From Medicago truncatula (Eukaryota; Streptophyta; Magnoliopsida; Fabales; Fabaceae): DNA of 64,000 bases. The stretch is from the NCBI RefSeq assembly GCF_003473485.1, contig NC_053046.1, positions 43,361,832-43,425,831 of the forward strand, in the 5' to 3' direction. The stretch's first letter is position 1. Every line of letters starts with the position of its first letter. The position numbers and the translations under genes are program-made. The notes below the pieces were generated by a model, which was not told the DNA's origin, did no database searches, and saw nothing but the letters and a program-made list of their open reading frames with translations. Of this stretch, positions 32,672-44,697 are shown one piece after another.

Positions 32672-35600
32672 TCAGAGGAAAATAAGTAAAACAATTGCAG
32701 CTTGGAGTTCAAAAAGAATAGCATTGCTAAAATTGTTTTCAATCCATGAAGCTCTTGGTGATTTGAATCAAGGCACTTCCTAGCTTATTGGATGATAACC
32801 AGGTAGGGGGTTGTTTAGTTTATTATGTTTCCATTTCTCTCGTGGTATGATTGCAGGAAAAGTAGCACTTACTATCAATAACAGTTATTTCTCATTTTAT
32901 ATTTGAAATTAAATGGGTTTAGACCAAATGAACAATTGGAATTTGATTGCATTCAACATGATTATACGTAAATCCTTAGTTCAATTGTTATTTTAGAGCA
33001 TATTTATTTTAATATAGCAGTTTCAATTTCAATAGTCCTTGTGTGCTCTTTAGAACTCGACAATGTAAATTGGCTTATCTTGTTACAACTCAACTTTATT
33101 GCGTACATTGTAGGTAATGCACTCATGCTGTTCTTTATCACAACAGATTTGCAAAGGTGGATTTCTCCATCTACCTGTCAGTCACTCACACAAGCAACAT
33201 TCTTTGCTTCTGGAAATGACTTGAATTTTGAAGTGGTTAATGGGTTTTAAAATTTTGGTTCTATGATTGTACCTATTAAACTTGGTCTGGTGTTTGCTTG
33301 TGCAGGTAACTTTGAGCAAATTGGCTGTCTTTTAAGATTTTGCACGAAAAGCTGCTTAAACCAGTTGTTTGATCTTAGTTTCTTATAATTCTGCAGGTGT
33401 ATATATTTTGTATTTAACAGTAGTACTAGAAACTTCTAATTTCTGAATATTTTTTGGGAGAAATTCTGAAGAAAAAAATGATTGGAGCAATATATGGCTG
33501 AATGATCTTATTACAATTTTTTTTTCCCATTTCATTTGCTATCATTTCTAGTTTACAGTGTTTGTTCAACCATTTTAGTTTTAACTGTCTTGATCTTTGA
33601 TATCCTAATGAGTCGAACTGAGTAGTTATATAAAGGGTAAAGCTCCGAGACTATATTTAGAGTGAAGATTCATTTTAGTCCCTTCAAAAAAATTGACATT
33701 CAATATTGTTTTTCATAGTAATAATCTTTGGAAACAATAAAAAATAGTCCCTGGGAACTCTGTCCTGATTTTGTAAGAAATCAGTTCATGCATTTTAGAC
33801 CGGATATGTACTTAAATTCAAACTCATTTACAATAAACTCATTTTTAACCAAATTTCATGTCTCAAGCACCAAATTTCAGCTTGTGTTGTGATAATGCAA
33901 ATTAAAGGCACCAATAAGTATTAAAGATAGACCCGACATTTTCACACATCAAACTTCCAAGTCAAACCAATATATATCTTTTGCGGAAATCATGAATACT
34001 ATACCAGCAATATATATCTACCATCATTTTATGACTTTAACCCAGCAACTCTAACACCCAAATCTTTTAAAATGACCAATAACTTGGTAAAACAATAAAC
34101 TAGTATCTACAGAACAAAGCTTGACAGCATATTAAAACTAGTTTTTTTTTCTTTGAGAGGGTGAAGCATAAAACTAGTTAGTAACCACAAAACATGAAAT
34201 TCAGTCGAACATTACTCATAACTGCAGGAATCATCTTTAATAAAGTTCCTAAAACAAAAGCATTATACTTCCACATGGTGGAAATTACATTAAATTCTGA
34301 TAAAAATCTAAATATAAACAATTTTACATTAAATTCATTTTTAACTAAAGTCAATGTAATAAAATCAATTCACTCAAAATAAATTATCATCACCACTAAA
34401 TTAAGCAATTGATTCGACTTTATATGCAAGGATTCATTTCTACTCTGGCAATAGGTTAATTAGTAATTAGTATTTTTTAGATAATCATGGATATCCAATA
34501 AGCACATGTAATAATAAGTCTAACACACACTTAGACTTTGTCATGCTAGGACTAATCTTTGATAATTTGACATGTAGAGTGTAGATGCAATAACATTGTC
34601 ACTTTTACATTATAGAAGTAAAAAGAAAAGTCAGAAAAATAAAAAGGTGAGTAACCTCATGAAGCTTCAAAACTAGTGTACTTTATTTATTTCCAAAGTA
34701 CAAAAAAAAGCAAAAAGCCTTAGAAGTGCCCGTGGAATTCGATTAGACATGTTCAAAGTACTGTGGCTGGTTGGTTAGGGTAAAAGGATGATATTTTGCT
34801 CACACTTTAATTTCCAACCATTACCTCTAATAATTTATACTTTGAAAAGTGATTTGGAAACAGAAATCCTGAAGTTAAGGATATAAAGACAGCGATGATG
34901 GGATCATACAATGATTTGATCTTTTAATTTGACCATTATTTTGGTGGAGCGTGTGTGTGAAGATAATTATGTAGTATGTATGAACATATGAAGATTATAT
35001 ACGGCGATTAAGGCACATTATTTTAATTTAACAATGCAATTATTAATAGGCATAAGACATCTTAGTGGGTCACTTTCAACGGTTTCTAAAAGTTTAGTGT
35101 ATATGTTATTGAGCAAAACACAAGTTAATTAATGAATACAATCATACATGATCACTCTTTTAGGGTTCATTTACTTAAAGTTGGACAGTGAAAAAAATAT
35201 ATTTTAAATTACGGTTTTATATTGCTAAAAAAGGATGACGAATGTGGCAGATGGAGTTGCCATTATGGTCAAAATACAATTAGAAACCTTCAAATCTTTA
35301 TATTGTTGATGCAATTGCAACTTGTCAACCGAAAACTAAAGATAGAGGTCAGTAAACGTATGTTTGATTGTGCGGCGGATGAGACAAACTAAAAATGGAA
35401 ACTGATTAGGTGACGACGGATGAATGCAACGGTGACAGTGTGGTGTTTCAGCACGGTAGTGGTGTGGTCTTTACGATGAAACGAAGGTGCCTACAAACAT
35501 GTTAGCACTTCAACGCTCAAGTCAATGTAGGGAACAAGGTTGGATGTGTAAAAGTGTGTGGAAAATGAACTGTATCTTAAGGGTGACGTGAAATCACCCT

Positions 35601-36510
35601 TATATAGGAGGAGATGCTAACTACTTCCGTAAAATGCGACGTCTCATCATGAAGCCATTAGGAAGTGCAGGTGCGTGATTCAGTGCGGTGGTACACACTG
35701 TTGCTGGCATGCTCACGCATGACACCACCCGTTGGTCTAAAAGATTTTGTCCACGTGTTGTCACATGATTGGTCTTCTGATTGGTCCAAAACAGAAACTA
35801 TTTTTTAAAACTTCAATTTCATCGAGTATTTAATATTTTTATCACCGCAGAAACAAACATACATTAAATGCACTAATTAAACCCTTTTTAACGAGTTTGC
35901 TCATGCTACGGAGTAGGTGATACATCTCCATTATAGAAAAATGGCAATGCCTGACCAAAAAAAAAAAAAAAGATAAATGGCAATGCTTGATTTGACTTAT
36001 TTGGTCTTTTCTCTTTGATTTTGGCGAGCAATAGTTGTTGGAGAAAATTGAACAATAATTAGAAAGAAACAACGACTCCAATTGTTTCTAATTGACAAAG
36101 ATTTGTGATATTGATAAGGATCAAGACTCCTAAACGTGTGGATTTTGGAAGAGTAACTTGGCAGTTCTTCATAAATAATTTTGGATGGCTAGGGAGGGAT
36201 CTATGATTGCTATAGCTTATTGATTAGATTTTCATTATGTCAATAAATCATGTTTATGGTTCAATCAATTTGCATTATTATTGGTGATTCAAAAGTCCAA
36301 TTGATGTACATCGAATTTAACACTTGCTGACTCTAATGCACGTGTGCCATGCATTAAGGACAAAAGTTCCTATGATGTTACACTTGTAGACCATATATTA
36401 AGGGGTCCACAATCATGAAATCTCTACCCCTATTCTCTATGTTTCTCTCATACTAGCATTTCAATTTGAATAATTTGGGGCATGGGGCATGGGGGTGTTA
36501 TTATCATATA
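32672..36510. other. Gene-poor region downstream of the CCCH gene
   Basis: The first few hundred bases are probably 3' UTR of the CCCH gene; acceptor-like ttgcaggtaact occurs near 33300. After that I see no gene. Near 33665-33760 the phrases attttagtcccttc and aatagtccctggga mark a remnant of the TIR repeat class. The stretch 35340-35790 is GC-richer and contains a perfect 8-bp hairpin, aagggtga/tcaccctt (35579-35601), followed by tatatagg; it may be part of an old retroelement but is not classifiable by eye. Confidence 0.4.
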
Positions 36511-36716
36511 ATTAAATTTTTTTTTTAAGCAAAAGAATGGATGCATAGGGATCTCCTGCCACAGAATCCTAATCATATATAATAAGAAAGAAGTACAAAA
36601 AGTGAGTGGGGACAAAACCAAGACCCTCAAGAAAATTAAAAGCTAACAGGAAAAACAAAAACCCAAAACAAAAACAAGAGAGAAAAGACCCGCAAAAGAG
36701 CTAGTGAGGCGAACGG

Positions 36717-37226
36717 CTAGGAGGTACCCATCTTGAAACCTTTGCATGCTTTGGACTGTTGCTTCTTGCTTTTCTTCTTTCTTGGGACCACAAGTTGAAA
36801 TGGTTGGCCAGTATCTCTTGCTAAATCAACAGTTTCATTTTTCTGACCCATGTTAGCCCAAGAATCACTCAAAAAATCTATAGTTTGCTGGGCCACAGAA
36901 GGGACGAGTCCTAAAACTTGCATATCGTGAGTAACATTGGCACTAAAATTAGACAAGTTAGGGTCGGTCCCAACTATGGAATCATTCATTCCTAATTCAT
37001 GCTCAAAGTCATTCAGAGTATGATCATTACCGTAATCCATATCAGTCACCGCATCACACCAAGGGTCAGTGATACGCATATCAGCAAAAGAATTGCTATG
37101 TTGATTCCCATTATGAATCTCAACCTGAGCTAAGGTGTCTTCCACTTGCACATGAAGAGTTTCAACAGTAGAAGATGCCTCTTCCACTAACTTAATAGCA
37201 TCTCCTACGTTCATTGTAGTTGTCAT
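36717..37226 (-). CDS. 169-aa open frame, possibly LINE-derived or retroposed
   Basis: An uninterrupted frame begins MTTTMNVGDAIKLVEEA and ends in PFQLVVPRKKKSKKQQ followed by KACKGFKMGTS. The N-terminal two-thirds is acidic, and the C-terminus is a Lys-rich patch. The phrase SDSWANM...PFQLVV with KKKSKK resembles the linker between the ORF1-like and endonuclease regions of plant L1-type LINEs, but no reverse transcriptase or endonuclease follows. A T-rich leader-like 3' segment and a run of 10 A (read on the minus strand, 36529-36520) lie about 190 bp beyond the stop, which suggests a poly(A) tail and retroposition. I found no clear target-site duplication. Function is unknown; it may be a domesticated or simply undecayed LINE fragment. 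Confidence 0.5.
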   Translation of the reverse strand: MTTTMNVGDAIKLVEEASSTVETLHVQVEDTLAQVEIHNGNQHSNSFADMRITDPWCDAVTDMDYGNDHTLNDFEHELGMNDSIVGTDPNLSNFSANVTHDMQVLGLVPSVAQQTIDFLSDSWANMGQKNETVDLARDTGQPFQLVVPRKKKSKKQQSKACKGFKMGTS

Positions 37227-37800
37227 CTCTCTAAACCTTATAATATCAAAATGACTAGAGCTAGTAGTAAATCAAAATAAATACTACATATTTTATGGAA
37301 AAATAGTTATTAATTTCATAAAAATCCAGTCATGTAATGAAATTGAAAATCTACTTTTATCTTTGTGTTCTTTTTAATAAATAAACTTTTATCTTAATTA
37401 GTTCCGTTGATTTTAACACATGTTTAGAAATGCAATGAAATCATCTCCTAGATATCTAGACTTGAGGGCGTTAAATTTCCTTTGTAAATACTACCCCCTA
37501 TTGTCCTTGTTGCAATGTTCATCGGAGAAGAATCAATATGTATCCGCTCTATACGAATCAGATGTATTAATTATCACTAAATTTAATAGTGAATATTTTT
37601 TTATTGAAAAATGCTAACTTATGCTCTAAGGACACAAGATAAAGATCTAAAAATAAAATTAAGAAATAAATGTTGCATTGAAAATATAAGGTTTTGAGTT
37701 TTTAAAATTATGAATGCACAATTTACAAGATTAAATTTCTACATATATTTCTTATCATGTGCACTTAAGGCACAAGTTAGCAAAATGCTAGTTAACTCTA

Positions 37801-38131
37801 GGCTAAAATATGGTTTTAGTCCTTGTAAATATGTCTCGTTTTGGTTTTAGTCCCTGTAAAAAAAAAATTGTTTTTGGTCCCTGCAAAATTTTTTGTTTTT
37901 GAAAATAGTCCCTGACCCCACTTTTGTGATGATTTGCATACGTGACACATTATAACTGAACCAATTTTGTAGTTTTTGATCCCTGCAAAATATTTTGTTT
38001 TTAAAAAAGGTCCATGCAAAATTTTTTGTTTTCATGGACTATTTTCAAAAACAAAAAATTTTGCAGGGACCAAAAACAGGGACTAAAACCAAAACGAGGC
38101 ATATTTGTAGGACTAAAACCATATTTTAGGC
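37801..38131. mobile_element. 331-bp MITE with 9-bp target duplication (MULE-like)
   Basis: Terminal inverted repeats are ggctaaaatatggttttagt on the left and actaaaaccatattttaggc on the right. It is flanked by a perfect 9-bp duplication, ttaactcta (37792-37800 and 38132-38140). Inside are further inverted copies of ggtccctgcaaaa and ttttgcagggacc, so the whole unit can fold. A 9-bp duplication is the Mutator-superfamily length. An uninterrupted version of the target is present at 38705-38760. Confidence 0.9.
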
Positions 38132-38151
38132 TTAACTCTATTCAAATTTTA

Positions 38152-38663
38152 TCTATACTATATATTAAGAAAACTATCTCTTTCAGCTCTTTTGGACTTA
38201 ATTTTTTTTTCTTCAAAAAATGCCCTTGATTTTTAATAAAAATAACATGTAAAAAATATATAAGAATAAATTTAAATATTAAAATAAAAGTCTAACAAAC
38301 ACAAATGTCCAGTTTTTTCCTTTATCATTTAAAAAGTGTAACAAACTATATGATTATATTTATACTTACTTTTTCATTATCTCAATTATACCATTAAATA
38401 ACAACTTTTTTTATAATAAAGATTGTTGTTGGTGTCATTAAAAAAATAAGAATTTAGATTTTTTTTTTTGTTATATTGTTGGTTTTACTGAAATAGATAA
38501 TCATTATTAGTTTGATTTGTTATAATTTGAAAACAAAAAATATTTATATTTTTACTTTTAATCAAAACTAAAATTTCATAAAAAACACCATTCTTAATTT
38601 TCAAACTTTAGCGCAATAAAAAAAAAGGAAAGACGGACACTCTAGTGCCCGTCTTTTCGCTAG
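38152..38663 (+). mobile_element. 512-bp non-autonomous Helitron-like element
   Basis: The element starts TCTATACTATATATTAAG directly after a host A and ends in CTAG directly before a host T, as Helitrons do. The 3' end has an 8-bp stem, aaagacgg (38629-38636) pairing with ccgtcttt (38649-38656), extended by three more pairs after one mismatch, and the terminal CTAG follows three bases later. This matches the CTRR plus hairpin rule. There is no target duplication, and the uninterrupted site at 38705-38760 confirms insertion between A and T. No Rep/helicase is encoded. Confidence 0.85.
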
Positions 38664-38704
38664 TGATATAATAAAAAACATAATTATATTTTGCACCTTA
38701 ATTA

Positions 38705-38760
38705 AAAATGCTAGTTAACTCTATTCAAATTTTATAATATAATAAAAAATATAATTATAT
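38705..38760 (+). repeat. Uninterrupted copy of the MITE/Helitron target site
   Basis: This 56-bp stretch equals the three host pieces around the two insertions when joined: 37782-37800 (aaaatgctagttaactcta), 38141-38151 (ttcaaatttta) and 38664-38689 (starting tgatataataaaaaaca), with two substitutions. It therefore acts as an empty site inside the window. Confidence 0.9.
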
Positions 38761-39468
38761 TCATCAAATAATTATTTTTCTTGATTATTAGTTTTTGATT
38801 TTTTTTTTAAGAAACTAAACTAACCCATCCAGATTGAGACCTTGACGAGGGCACCCTTCAATCCTTTCTTTGAAATTTTGTTTAATAAGATTATCAATTG
38901 AAGAGTACTTTTGAACTGCTAACATTATATATATTGATGTTAATTGGAATTTATTTTATATTTGAGTCTACAATATTGTTCTTTTTTAGTTTGTTTATAT
39001 TTGAGTTAAGAAGGAGTATGTAGATATATTAATAATCTTGTGTACACTAAAACCATACATCCTTTTGCCAATTTTTTCCACACACACATCAAAGTGGCCT
39101 ATCTACGAACACCACTAGAAATTGAGGCTTACTGCTAAAATATTTGCCGACAATAAGAGCCAAAAACATAATCAAGGGACTCATGTATTTGAAGGGAGTG
39201 GTGGTAATGAGTTCTTATGCATGATTAATATGTTGCTCTACTAATTAATAGGTTTTCTCAGTCGAAGATATCTTGCAACTACTTTATTGTCGGACAAATA
39301 TTCAAATATCTTCCACTGATCTTATTCTAATAGATTTTCTCCACTCGTAAATATATGATAAACACCTAGCTAACAGCCAAAACCCTAACTAGGGGAATAT
39401 AAACAAAGTTAAAAAATATTATATTAATCACCAATATATTTTATTGGTTCTAAAGTTATAGGAGTCAG

Positions 39469-39601
39469 ATTCCCATGAGCTTAGCTCATTTAGTAAGGGA
39501 TAATACACAATATGTGCAGGGCCGAGGTTCGAACTCCGGACACCTCACTTATTCATCTTTAAGGTGAATTTCTCTAGTCACTAGGCTACTTGACAAAAAA
39601 A
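39469..39601 (+). mobile_element. tRNA-derived SINE with 15-bp target duplication
   Basis: The head, tgagcttagctcatttagta, supplies the A box and ggttcgaactccgg the B box. The body includes tcatctttaaggtgaattt and ctaggctacttgac, and it ends in an A run. The perfect 15-bp repeat aaagttataggagtc flanks it at 39452-39466 and 39602-39616. It is of the same family as the copy at 112. Confidence 0.9.
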
Positions 39602-39674
39602 AAAGTTATAGGAGTCGGTCAATTTAATTATTCAAATAGCAAAACTCCAAAATAATCAATACAATTAAAAATAA

Positions 39675-40193
39675 GGTTTAAATAAGTTTTTAGTCCCAGT
39701 AAACATAACAAATTTTAGTTTCGGTTCTCATAAAAAAAGAGACATATTTTGGTGTCTATTAAAAAATTCAACACACAGTTTTAACCCTGTTAAGTTAAAA
39801 TTTGTTTAATTATACTTAAAATTTTAAATTTTTTACGGTTATGTTAAGAATATAAGAAACTCTATTACAAAAAATTATATATATTTTTTTTAACATGTAA
39901 TGAATTAAATATGAATTTTTCGAAACACCAAAATTTCAGGATTAAAGTAATAAAAATTTGGACTTAAAAAATCAAATTTTGAGCTAATTTTATGTGGAGG
40001 GACTTTGTATAATGTTGTAAATTACTATGTTAAAAATCATTCAAACATTTAAGCTTAACTAAACAAAGTTTAATTTTACAAGGACCAAAAGTATGTGATG
40101 AATTTTTTTATAGGGACCAAAACATGTCACTTTTTTATGAGGACTAAAAACAAAATTGACTATATTTTTATGGACAAAAAAATTATTTAACCC
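39675..40193. mobile_element. TIR element of about 519 bp (MITE-like)
   Basis: The left end, ggtttaaataagtttttagt, is inverted at the right end as aaaaaaattatttaaccc, with further inner matches (tagtcccagtaaac versus tttacaaggacc-like words). It contains no open frame of note. No target duplication could be defined. Confidence 0.65.
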
Positions 40194-41790
40194 AAAAGGA
40201 CTGAAGTCATTGATTATTTTCAACTTTGAAAACATTTAAAAAATTTGATAATATTATACCAAATTGTTACATCCCTCTAATTTTGTTAATATTTTTTTTA
40301 ATATTGTTAATATTATTCATGTTTTGTGTAAAGCAATGGGTACTTGAAGGCCCGACAAAGTCACTTGTTTTTTTTTTTTTAAGGAAAAGTCACTTTTAAT
40401 AAACAAACAACAATGTTGATGAAATAATAAAGCTTCAACCTTAAAATCAAAGGTACACAATTATAAGTGTGAGTCCAAGCCATTCAAAACGATCTTGTAT
40501 TTCATTCCTATTCATCATGTGATATGCAATTTATACCATAAGATTAAAATAAGACAACCTACATTCAACTATGATAATTTGAGTTCAAAATACAAAATCA
40601 AAACATGAACTATAAGATTATGCCAATTTATATCAACGATTGCGTGATTGTGTGAATATTTCAAAACCATAAGCTACAAACTGTAGATGTGTTCATAACA
40701 TGTCCTGAGGGAAAGCATCAATGAGATGATTTTTCAAAATTTAAGAAAACATTAAAGTAAAAATGGTGGGGGTTAGAGGATGAATCGTATAATTAGGCTA
40801 ATGCAAGAATTCTCATATCATATATATAAAAATAAAAATGGTGTCTTTTGTCTCTTCTTTTGAATGTTATGGGGTCCCTTGATTCTGCTTCTTTTGGCTG
40901 ACATTCCTTTTTTATAGTGTCTTTTGATATCCTTTGATTCATTCTTATTCCTTTTTTTTTTTGGTGGCCAATGAAATATGTTATCTTTTCTTTTTTGCTA
41001 CATATAATTTGTTGCTATCATTATATCTGTTTATTTTAATCAATGTTTCACTTTCTTAGCATCTTCAACCTTTTCTAAATTAGTTATAAAAAAAGCATAG
41101 GGCCAAAATTTTGACCTATGGTACAAAACCTATATATATATATTTTTAACCTAAACCGTTAAATTGAATGTATCAAATTCAATCAAGATGCATAGTTGGC
41201 TATGTAGCTGGGCTTGGAACTTCCCCATCTGTATACAAAATGAAGCAGATGGGACAATTGAGGAAGATTTGGAAATCATGCAAAGACTTATGATGCACAG
41301 AAAATATAGCATGAATAATAGTTCCTCTATCAAATCAGGGGATTCATATTCAATGTTCATTGATATGGCAACGGACATTGTGGTGCCCTAAAGTTGTATG
41401 CCTAGTAAAGGTTGATATAGCTTTGCATGCGTGTGTTGAGATTTGACTCATTGATTAGTTAGTAAGAATTCCATTATTTTATAATTTATCATATACATGT
41501 ATGTAGCAAATTCACAGCAAAAAGATTTCAACAATTTCACAGTGTCAGATGTTGACTGTTCACTTCAGATCGGATGATGCAGAACAACTATTGCGTCCAC
41601 ATAGTAATTGTGTTATATCCAAATTCATATAATCACTAATCAGTGTGGCCTCGAGGGATGAGTGTGCATCCGCGAGACCCCATTTTGAGAGGAATACCAA
41701 TTTTTGTTATGTATTGATATTGATATTGATATTTAAATTTTACATCATCATATTAATATATAATTTCAAAAATTATAACAAAATATTTTA
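40194..41790. other. Intergenic DNA, no gene supported
   Basis: AT-rich sequence. An open frame at 41164-41391 (plus) overlaps one of the same length on the minus strand and lacks family resemblance or splice context. The words gcctcgagggatgagtgtgc and cgcgagaccccattttgag near 41650 are GC-rich and look like the end of an old retroposon. Confidence 0.4.
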
Positions 41791-42076
41791 CTCTTCATCC
41801 CATAATAAATGAGTCATTTGCACAAAAAAAATGTCCAAAATAACTGAGTCATTTCACTTTTGAATACAATCTTATTTACTTTGTTTTCCTTTATAACTCA
41901 AATTAATACTACTTTCATCACTCACAATTCAATATATTTCACTTTGCATTTATGATAGTGGAAAATACATACTTAACAAGAGCACTTAAAACCATTTTTC
42001 TCCCACCTTCATTTATACATTTTTTTTAATATGTGTGAAATGAGCAAATGACTCGGTTAATTTGGGACAGAGGGAG
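41791..42076. mobile_element. Stowaway-like MITE (Tc1/mariner type), 286 bp
   Basis: The left end, ctcttcatcccataataaat plus gagtcatttgc, mirrors the right end, gcaaatgactcggttaattt plus gggacagagggag. It is flanked by TA on both sides (41789-41790 and 42077-42078). The consensus ctccctc-gtccca end is that of common plant Stowaway elements. Confidence 0.8.
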
Positions 42077-42078
42077 TA

Positions 42079-44697
42079 TAAGAGAAATGATATTTCATAT
42101 TTGTAAAATCATTTTTTGACAATTTTCTCTCTCAAACTCACATTATGTTTTTACTTTCTCTGTCTATTGGTTTTATCGGATGGTTGGCACTTCATTAACA
42201 ACACTCAATTGATTTCAATAAATAACCATGTAACATAAATGACATTCACATTTCCTTGACCATGATTCTTCTCATTTCAATGTCTTCTTAGTTTATTTGT
42301 ACACATCATCCCTTTCAAAATCGAAGACTAACTTTACCGTTCTTCTTTCACCATCATGATGAGATTTTTCTATAGTAAGATAAATCGGGTTATTGTTGCT
42401 TGATGACGAACCTAATTAGCCTGTCATCTATAACTTTATATATCACTTGTGTGAAAAAGCATGTCACTCTATCAACTTCATTACCAAGTTTAGAAACATT
42501 GAGCTCAACAATGTTCTCCTTTAGAATCAATATTTGGTTTCAAATCAACTTAAATTTCAATAATGTTTTGTTTCAATTCAACGGAAGTCTCAACAATGTT
42601 TGGTTTCAATTCACTATAATATTCAACAATATTAATCATGTCTTGAAAATCAATGAAGCCTCTCAAATTTTGAATCAAAGCAAGGGTTAAACAGCAAGTG
42701 CATTCAATCGGATAATTATTTTTTGAAGGAATTGGTTAAATTTGTTAGAAATGATATATTAAAAATATCTTAATCAATATTGTTACTAGAAGTTATTTTT
42801 ACATATGCTGCACTTAGAAAGCTGAAAACGACTTTTTACATTCTTCCAAACATATATATAACTCCCAAACATAATTTTACACACCTAAGATATATATAAC
42901 AAATTAGATTTTAACATTACGACCTCCGGTTAAGTTTGAAGAGATATTTTATCATCTCATCTAATTGTCTTGGATAGTCTTATTTTCATTTTGCGAAGTT
43001 ATCTTTTACTTTTTTTTTTTGGGAAAACATAGGTTATCTAATTATTTTGATTAGCGATAAGTTCCAATTCTAAATTAATACAAGAAGCTACTGTAACTCC
43101 ATAGCTTGATAGCTTCCACTCTTTGCCAACATAGCTTTATTGTTTTCTTTTATTTCTTTGGAGAAAAAAACCATGTAATTTCACTACAACCAAATTTTGG
43201 ATATTGGAGAAAAATCTCTTAAATTTTGCAGAATGGAGAAAAATATCTTTAAGAAAGAAGTTTTATATGGCTAATACACCTACGAAGTTCAAGGGTTGAC
43301 ATAAAATACATGGAAGAAGGAGAATAAATGTTTATGTGGGACTGTATATGCAATACGCTTCATCCGAGGACTATAAACAATTCGTCCGGTGTGCTTGTTG
43401 GTCTTTGTGCCGACAAGCATTTTCTTTAAAAACATGCACATAAGTTTTGTCGTTCATTTAAATGACCGACTATCTCTATTTTTGTCTGAGATTGAACGTT
43501 GACTACCTGCTTAAGAGATTCAGTTATTTAAAATTGTGTCATATCGTTTTTTTTATTAGAGTTTTGTACAATTTAAAGTTGAGAAATTCAAAGTGTAGCA
43601 AGCAAGTAGCAACCACCACATCAAAGGCTCATCAACTGGAACCACACAAAAAGGAGATGGACCACACTAAATGGACCTAGCTAATTAAGATTAAAGGAAA
43701 AAATTATCTTCTTGATTAACTGAATAGAGAGCTATTACACTCAACCATCATATTGTCTATTCTATTTGATTATCAACCTATCACTATATCTTAAGATAAT
43801 TACATCACCTTAATCACCCGTTTTAGAAAAGTGCTAAAGTCATTTTTCCGTTCTATATGTCACTAGTGCTAGTGCTACACTTATATCTATCCTTGTTTCC
43901 AACCAAACTTAGCACTTCATATATGAAGATAAAAAGTGATTATTACGGACTTACTTTTATGTTTTAGTTTTAAAAATATAAGAAAAATTGTTTTTAGTCA
44001 TTGTTATTTTGGTCGATTCTCTTTAATATTTGTTTATAGGAACTAAAATTGAAAATTGATACACTTATTAAGATGGAAATGATATTTTCCCTCAATTGTC
44101 ATGCCTCAAACCAAGTACCAGAAGATTGGAAGATAGAATCTTGCAATTAAGTACGAAAATGATATTTTAACTTAAATATTTACTATGAGAAAAAGATATA
44201 CTTTAAATTTTAATATGACATAATGGTGATGTTAAAATTAAAATTCAATAAAAGAACATCCATTTCCAATTATTTATTTATTGCTAAATTAAAGTAGAAA
44301 ACAAGGTTGGCACCAAAAAAAAAGGGTAGGAAACAAGGTACTCAACAAGTGTCCACGTGAGGAACAAAAAATGTAAAATGTTTACATAATTTTCAGCTCC
44401 ATTATTTTAATGTCTCACAAGTCCAATATTAATGAAACACTATAACACCTTGGATTACAATCAGACTTAAATTTTCACAAAGTTTCAACCCCACCACTTG
44501 AGAGGTTAAGCATCAAGAATCACTATAAATACAAGACTTTACCTGAATGAAAAACCAATAACAATCATAGACATGATTATGTCCTTATTTTTGAACATAA
44601 CCTGTTACATTATGTTCATTTGTTCATAGCTTCTTCTCTTCCTCTATAAACAAATTCTAAAACACCCCCTTTTTTTTTCTTCCTCTTATCATAAACA
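42079..44697. other. Intergenic DNA and promoter of the receptor-like gene
   Basis: No gene is seen. The open frame at 42400-42690 repeats short phrases (ttcaacaatgtttggtttcaa-like) and is unlikely to be coding. The last 150 bases before 44698 form a CT-rich leader. A tata-like ctataaata at about 44523-44531 could serve the receptor gene. Confidence 0.4.

Noticed and set aside
39490-39535. tRNA gene suggested by a ggttcgaactccgg B box
   Set aside because: It is the head of a SINE with target-site duplications on both sides.
41151-41391. Overlapping 75-codon frames on both strands
   Set aside because: No family resemblance, no splice context, and equal-length frames on opposite strands are expected by chance.
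42400-42690. Plus-strand frame of 96 codons with repeated Asn/Phe phrases
   Set aside because: It derives from short internal sequence repeats; no start context or homology.
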